From Mesorhizobium jarvisii (GTDB lineage Bacteria > Pseudomonadota > Alphaproteobacteria > Rhizobiales > Rhizobiaceae), in the NCBI RefSeq assembly GCF_003601985.1, contig NZ_QZXA01000005.1, positions 372,001 through 436,000 of the forward strand: a DNA stretch of 64,000 nt. The letters are read 5' to 3'. The position numbers were made by a program, and so were the translations under genes. Shown here in pieces: positions 59,375 through 64,000 of the stretch; position 1 is the first letter of the stretch; every line of letters starts with the position of its first letter. The notes under the pieces were generated by a model. It was given only the letters and a program-made list of their open reading frames with translations, did not search any database and was not told the origin of the DNA.

Positions 59375-60172
59375 ATGACCGCCTATCTGAAACTCGACCA
59401 TATCGACAAATCCTTCGTCCGCGGCGGCCAGGTCAGCGAGGTTCTGAGGGATATCAGGCTGACCATCGACAAGGGCGAATTCGTCTCCATCATCGGCCAC
59501 TCCGGCTGCGGCAAGTCGACCTTGCTCAACCTGATCGCCGGCCTGACCAAGGTTTCCGCCGGGGCGGTGCTGCTCGAGAACAGGGAAGTCGACAGCCCCG
59601 GTCCCGAACGCGCCGTGGTGTTCCAGAACCACTCGCTGCTGCCCTGGCTAACCGTCTACGAAAACATCAACCTGGCGGTCTCAAAAGTCTTCGGCCGTTC
59701 GAAGAGCAAGGCCGAGCGGCATGACTGGATCATGCGCAATCTCGACCTCGTGCAGATGGCGCATGCCAGGGACAAGCGCCCGGCCGAGATCTCGGGCGGC
59801 ATGAAACAGCGCGTCGGCATTGCCCGCGCGCTCGCCATGGAGCCGAAGATCCTGCTGCTCGACGAGCCTTTCGGCGCGCTCGACGCGCTGACGCGCGCAC
59901 ATCTGCAGGATGCGGTGATGGACATCCATTCCAGGCTCGGCTCGACGACGATCATGATCACCCATGATGTCGACGAGGCGGTGCTCTTGTCCGACCGCAT
60001 CGTCATGATGACCAACGGTCCTGCAGCGACCATCGGCGAGGTGCTGCCCGTGCCGCTGGCAAGGCCGCGCCGGCGCATCGAACTCGCCTCCGACCGCACC
60101 TTCCTGCGCTGCCGCGAGGCCGTGCTGAAATTCCTCTACGAACGCCACCGCTTCGTCGAAGCCGCGGAGTAG
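59375..60172 (+). CDS. nrtD: Nitrate ABC transporter ATPase NrtD
   Basis: A 265-residue ATPase with Walker A (GHSGCGKSTLLN), Q-loop region VVFQNHSLLPWLTV, signature ISGGMKQRVGIARAL, Walker B ILLLDEPFGALD and H-loop MITHDVDEA. It has no NrtA-like fusion domain, so it is NrtD rather than NrtC. Ten bases separate it from nrtB. Confidence 0.92.
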   Translation: MTAYLKLDHIDKSFVRGGQVSEVLRDIRLTIDKGEFVSIIGHSGCGKSTLLNLIAGLTKVSAGAVLLENREVDSPGPERAVVFQNHSLLPWLTVYENINLAVSKVFGRSKSKAERHDWIMRNLDLVQMAHARDKRPAEISGGMKQRVGIARALAMEPKILLLDEPFGALDALTRAHLQDAVMDIHSRLGSTTIMITHDVDEAVLLSDRIVMMTNGPAATIGEVLPVPLARPRRRIELASDRTFLRCREAVLKFLYERHRFVEAAE

Positions 60173-60176
60173 CATC

Positions 60177-62627
60177 ATGACAGAAAGATTAGTCATCATC
60201 GGCAACGGCATGGCCCCCGGGCGCATGCTGGAGCACCTGCTGGAACAGGCGCCGGGCCGCTACAGCGTCACCATCTTCAACGCCGAACCGCGCGTCAATT
60301 ACGACCGCATCATGCTGTCGCCGGTGCTGTCGGGCGAAAAGGCCTATGAGGAAATCATCATCCATGGCGACGGCTGGTACATCGCCAACAACATCACCCT
60401 CTACAAGGGCCACAAGATCGTCGCCATCGACCGGGCAGCGAAGACCGTCACCTCCGATCATGGGGTCGCCGAGCCCTACGACAAGCTGGTCATCGCCACC
60501 GGCTCGGTGCCGTTCATCATTCCTGTACCCGGCCACAACCTGCCCGGCGTGCTGACCTATCGCGACCTGGACGACGTACAGGCGATGATGCTGGCCGCCC
60601 AGTCGCGCGCCAAGGCCGTGGTGATCGGTGGCGGCCTGCTCGGGCTGGAAGCGGCGGCGGGTCTCAACGCGCAAGGCATGGACGTCACCGTGCTGCATGT
60701 CATGCCGACACTGATGGAGCGCCAGCTCGATCCGGCCGCCGGCTACCTGCTGCAGCGCGCCGTCGAACAACGCGGCATCAAGGTCATCACCAAGGCCAAC
60801 ACGCAAGCAATCACGGGCAATGGCAAGGTCGAGCAGGTGGAACTCGCGGACGGAACCGTTATCCCGGCGACGCTGGTGGTCATGGCCGTCGGCATAAGGC
60901 CGAATGCGGCGCTGGCGAAAGAGGCGGGCATCGCCGTCAACAGAGGCATCGTCGTCGATGCCGGCATGCGCAGCAACGACCCCGACATCTACGCGCTCGG
61001 CGAATGCGCCGAGGTCAACGGCATGGTCTACGGGCTGGTCGCACCGCTCTACGAAATGGCGCGCGTTGCGGCGAGCCAGCTTGCCGGCGACGAGACAGCT
61101 GCCTTCGTCCATTCGGACACGCCGACCAAGCTCAAGGTCACCGGCATCGAGCTGTTCTCGCTCGGCGACTTCGCCGATGGCGACGACCGCCAGGAGATCG
61201 TGCTGCGCGACGCCTCGGCCGGCGTCTACAAGCGGCTGGTGCTCAAGGACGACCGCATCATCGGCACCGTGCTCTATGGCGAGACGGCCGATGGCGCCTG
61301 GTTCAACGATCTCAAGAAGAAGCAGACCGATATTTCGCAAATGCGCGATACGTTGATCTTCGGCCAGTCATACCAGGGGGGTGCCCCGCTGGACCCTATG
61401 GCGGCCGTTGCAGCCTTGCCGGATGATGCGGAAATCTGCGGCTGCAACGGCGTTTGCAAGGGAAAGATCACCGGCGCGATCACGGCCAAGGGCCTGACCT
61501 CGCTCGACGATGTGCGCGCCCACACCAAGGCATCGGCCTCCTGCGGCTCCTGCACCGGGCTGGTCGAGAAGCTGATGGTGCTGACCCTCGGCGACACCTA
61601 CAACCCTGCGGCCGTGCAACCGATGTGCGGCTGCACCACGCTCGGCCACGACGAGGTGCGCCGGCTGATCAAGGCCAAGCGCCTGAAGACCATTCCCGCC
61701 GTCATGCAGGAGCTGGAATGGAAGACCTCCTGCGGCTGCGCCAAATGCCGGCCGGCGCTCAACTACTACCTGGTCTGCGACTGGCCGGACGACTATGCCG
61801 ACGACTACCAGTCACGCTTCATCAATGAGCGGGTGCACGCCAACATCCAGAAGGACGGCACCTATTCGGTGGTGCCGCGCATGTGGGGCGGCGTCACCAA
61901 TGCCGCCGAACTGCGCGCCATCGCCGATGTCGTTGACAAGTTCGAGATCCCGATGGTCAAGGTCACCGGCGGCCAGCGCATCGACATGCTGGGCATCCGC
62001 AAGGAGGACCTGCCGGCGGTGTGGGCCGATCTCGGCCAGGCCGGCTTCGTCTCCGGCCATGCCTATGCCAAGGGCCTGCGCACGGTGAAGACCTGCGTCG
62101 GCTCCGACTGGTGCCGCTTCGGCACGCAGGATTCGACGGGGCTGGGCATTCGCATCGAGAAATTCATGTGGGGGTCGTGGACCCCGGCCAAGGTCAAGAT
62201 GGCGGTGTCCGGTTGTCCGAGGAACTGCGCCGAGGCGACTTGCAAGGATGTCGGCGTCATATGCGTCGACTCAGGCTACGAGATTCATTTCGCCGGTGCC
62301 GCCGGCCTCGACATCAAGGGCACCGAAGTGCTCGGCCTTGTGAAGACAGAAGACGAGGCGCTGGAGCACATCGTGGCGCTGACGCAGATGTACCGTGAGC
62401 AGGGCCGCTATCTCGAACGCATCTACAAATGGGCCAAGCGCATCGGCATCCCCGAGATCAAGCGCCAGATCATGGACGATGGCGAGAAGCGCAAGGCCTA
62501 CTACGACCGCTTCGTCTTTTCCCAGAAATTCGCCCAGGTCGATCCATGGTCGGAACGCGTCTCCGGCAAGGACAAGCACGAATTCCGGCCGATGGCTTCG
62601 GTCGGGTTTGCGCAGGCGGCGGAGTGA
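60177..62627 (+). CDS. nirB: Assimilatory nitrite reductase large subunit
   Basis: An 816-residue NADH- or NADPH-dependent enzyme that reduces nitrite to ammonium. FAD and NAD motifs are IIGNGMAPG and VVIGGGLLGLEAAAGL. A bacterioferritin-associated-ferredoxin-type [2Fe-2S] domain has CGCNGVCKG and CGSC. A second cluster segment has MCGCTTLG and CGCAKC. The siroheme and 4Fe-4S site is TCVGSDWCRFGTQDS plus SGCPRNCAEATCKD. Complete. Confidence 0.95.
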   Translation: MTERLVIIGNGMAPGRMLEHLLEQAPGRYSVTIFNAEPRVNYDRIMLSPVLSGEKAYEEIIIHGDGWYIANNITLYKGHKIVAIDRAAKTVTSDHGVAEPYDKLVIATGSVPFIIPVPGHNLPGVLTYRDLDDVQAMMLAAQSRAKAVVIGGGLLGLEAAAGLNAQGMDVTVLHVMPTLMERQLDPAAGYLLQRAVEQRGIKVITKANTQAITGNGKVEQVELADGTVIPATLVVMAVGIRPNAALAKEAGIAVNRGIVVDAGMRSNDPDIYALGECAEVNGMVYGLVAPLYEMARVAASQLAGDETAAFVHSDTPTKLKVTGIELFSLGDFADGDDRQEIVLRDASAGVYKRLVLKDDRIIGTVLYGETADGAWFNDLKKKQTDISQMRDTLIFGQSYQGGAPLDPMAAVAALPDDAEICGCNGVCKGKITGAITAKGLTSLDDVRAHTKASASCGSCTGLVEKLMVLTLGDTYNPAAVQPMCGCTTLGHDEVRRLIKAKRLKTIPAVMQELEWKTSCGCAKCRPALNYYLVCDWPDDYADDYQSRFINERVHANIQKDGTYSVVPRMWGGVTNAAELRAIADVVDKFEIPMVKVTGGQRIDMLGIRKEDLPAVWADLGQAGFVSGHAYAKGLRTVKTCVGSDWCRFGTQDSTGLGIRIEKFMWGSWTPAKVKMAVSGCPRNCAEATCKDVGVICVDSGYEIHFAGAAGLDIKGTEVLGLVKTEDEALEHIVALTQMYREQGRYLERIYKWAKRIGIPEIKRQIMDDGEKRKAYYDRFVFSQKFAQVDPWSERVSGKDKHEFRPMASVGFAQAAE

Positions 62628-62632
62628 GCCCA

Positions 62633-62962
62633 ATGAACTGGATCGCCATCGGCTCCCTCTCCGACATCCCCCGCCGTGGTGCGCGCTGTGTCGCCACCCC
62701 GCAAGGCAAGGTCGCGGTCTTCCGCACCCAGGACGATCAGGTCTATGCCATCGACGACCATTGCCCGCACAAGGGCGGGCCGCTGAGCCAAGGCATCGTC
62801 CATGGCGCGGCGGTAACCTGCCCCTTGCACAATTGGGTGATCTCGCTGGAGACAGGCAAGGCGCTCGGCGCCGATGAGGGCGCGGTGCGCACCATCCCAG
62901 TCAAGGTCGAGGGCGAGCGCCTGTTCCTGGCGCTGGAAGCGCTGGCGAGCTGCGCCGCCTGA
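62633..62962 (+). CDS. nirD: Nitrite reductase small subunit
   Basis: A 109-residue Rieske-type NirD, starting MNWIAIGSLSDIPRRGARCV, with CPHKGGPLSQGIVHG and CPLHNW, so the CxH...CxxH cluster ligands appear to be intact. Five bases after nirB, two before nasA. Confidence 0.92.
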   Translation: MNWIAIGSLSDIPRRGARCVATPQGKVAVFRTQDDQVYAIDDHCPHKGGPLSQGIVHGAAVTCPLHNWVISLETGKALGADEGAVRTIPVKVEGERLFLALEALASCAA

Positions 62963-62964
62963 CC

Positions 62965-64000
62965 ATGGAGATCGACGCAGCACGCGAGGTGAGGACCACC
63001 TGCCCCTATTGCGGGGTGGGCTGCGGCGTGCTGGCGAAGGTCGCCGCGGACGGGCAAGTGTCCGTCCGCGGCGACCCCGATCATCCCGCGAATTTCGGCC
63101 GGCTCTGCTCCAAGGGCTCGGCACTGGCCGAGACCATCGGCCTCGACGGCAGGCTGCTTCATCCCGAAATCCACGGCCGCCGGACAGGCTGGAACGAGGC
63201 GCTCGACCACGTCGCTTCGACCTTCTCGCAAACCATCGCCGAGCACGGACCGGATGCGGTCGCCTTCTATGTCTCGGGTCAGCTGCTGACCGAGGATTAC
63301 TACCTCGCCAACAAGCTGATGAAGGGTTTCGTCGGCTCGGCAAACATCGACACCAATTCGCGGCTGTGCATGGCCTCGTCCGTCGCCGGCCACCGCCGCG
63401 CCTTCGGCTCCGACACGGTGCCGGGAACCTATGAGGATCTGGAACGCGCCGACCTCATCGTGCTGGTCGGCTCCAACCTCGCCTGGTGCCACCCCGTGCT
63501 CTACCAGCGCATCGCCGCTGCCCGAGAAAAGCGGCCGGAGATGAAGATCGTGCTGGTCGATCCGCGCCGCACCATGACATCTGATATCGCCGACATGCAT
63601 TTGGCGATCGCGCCCGATGGCGATGTCGCTCTGTTCACCGGCCTGCTCGCCTGGCTCGGCCAGCACAATGCACTCGACCGCGCCTATATCACGGCGCACA
63701 CGACCGGCTTCGGGCAAGCTCTTTTCGCCGCATCGGCGCTCGATCTCACCAGTGTTGCCACAGCAACAGGCCTGAGCGAAGACGAACTTGGCCGTTTCTA
63801 CAGCCTGTTCGCCGCGACCGCGAAGACGGTGACCGTCTACAGCCAGGGCGTGAACCAGTCGTCGTCCGGCACCGACAAGGTCAACGCCATCATCAACTGC
63901 CATCTCGCCACCGGCCGCATAGGCAAACCGGGAGCCGGCCCGTTCTCGGTGACCGGCCAGCCCAACGCCATGGGCGGCCGCGAGGTCGGTGGCATGGCCA
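62965..64000 (+). CDS. nasA: Assimilatory nitrate reductase catalytic subunit (5' part)
   Basis: The window ends inside this gene; 345 residues are seen. The N-terminal 4Fe-4S motif is TCPYCGVGCGVL plus LCSKGSA, then molybdopterin-domain motifs NIDTNSRLCMASSVAGHRRA, LVGSNLAWCHPVLYQR and VDPRRTMTSDIAD, ending GQPNAMGGREVGGMA. It reduces nitrate to nitrite in the cytoplasm, last step before NirBD. Confidence 0.95.
   Translation, partial: MEIDAAREVRTTCPYCGVGCGVLAKVAADGQVSVRGDPDHPANFGRLCSKGSALAETIGLDGRLLHPEIHGRRTGWNEALDHVASTFSQTIAEHGPDAVAFYVSGQLLTEDYYLANKLMKGFVGSANIDTNSRLCMASSVAGHRRAFGSDTVPGTYEDLERADLIVLVGSNLAWCHPVLYQRIAAAREKRPEMKIVLVDPRRTMTSDIADMHLAIAPDGDVALFTGLLAWLGQHNALDRAYITAHTTGFGQALFAASALDLTSVATATGLSEDELGRFYSLFAATAKTVTVYSQGVNQSSSGTDKVNAIINCHLATGRIGKPGAGPFSVTGQPNAMGGREVGGMA

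Noticed and set aside
60189..61340. A 383-codon minus frame opposite nirB
   Set aside because: Antisense shadow; the nirB frame has complete cofactor motifs.
1..64000. CRISPR arrays, nod boxes, rRNA operon, intact transposase genes
   Set aside because: I looked for regularly spaced repeats, nod-box-like sequence, rRNA signatures and DDE transposase motifs and found none.

Overview
The window looks like an alphaproteobacterial chromosome of the Hyphomicrobiales, most likely Mesorhizobium or a close relative. The evidence is the CtrA/ChpT/SciP cell-cycle genes next to an EipA (DUF1134) gene, several DUF768 genes (a family I associate with Mesorhizobium), Ti-plasmid-type tra genes, IalB-family proteins, a GC-rich base composition and GANTC (CcrM) sites. 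All assignments were made by reading the sequence; no database was searched.

Layout. (1) 1-10.9 kb, conserved chromosome: TrmH-family RNA methyltransferase, a coiled-coil membrane protein, eipA, chpT, a single-domain response regulator, ctrA with a GANTC-rich upstream region, a FliJ-like gene, an HxlR regulator divergent from a quinone oxidoreductase, sciP with a CtrA-box-like site, mnmA and a Gfo/Idh/MocA oxidoreductase, ending in tRNA-Met(CAU). (2) 10.9-20.6 kb, mobile DNA: a large serine recombinase whose frame runs into the tRNA gene, an XRE regulator, a regulator-hydrolase fusion, an AlpA-like regulator, a MOBQ relaxase (traA) divergent from traC-traD, and a recognisable oriT between them. 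Mating-pore and coupling-protein genes are absent, so this is at most a mobilisable remnant. (3) 20.6-26.1 kb: a 5.5-kb cassette bounded by 48-bp inverted repeats (47/48 identical). It holds a glycosyltransferase-like gene, an ECF sigma factor, a FadR-type regulator, an amino-acid ABC transporter without an ATPase gene, and a class V aminotransferase. (4) 26-42 kb: an accessory region of small genes, paralog pairs, broken copies and dispersed repeats, with an ATP-dependent DNA ligase, lipocalin, two Hsp20 genes and a HemG-like flavodoxin. Two of three related leader repeats carry GGAAC-N16-GGTT, resembling promoters of the general-stress sigma factor EcfG. (5) 42.1-51.7 kb: a tight operon for a 1624-residue trimeric autotransporter adhesin and four envelope proteins (two IalB-like, one DUF4189, one unknown), with two AraC-type regulator genes upstream. 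(6) 51.9-64 kb, conserved chromosome: cardiolipin synthase, an endonuclease/exonuclease/phosphatase protein, a small exported protein, then nitrate assimilation (nasT-nasS, an ANTAR-type leader with terminator, frameshifted nrtA, nrtB, nrtD, nirB, nirD, and nasA running off the end).

How parts work together. CckA-ChpT phosphorelay would control CtrA; CtrA would act on sciP, and SciP would in turn restrain CtrA-dependent transcription. In nitrate assimilation, NasS would release the ANTAR protein NasT when nitrate is bound; NasT would then bind two hexaloop hairpins before nrtA and prevent a terminator from forming. The frameshift in nrtA is the one visible break in that pathway.
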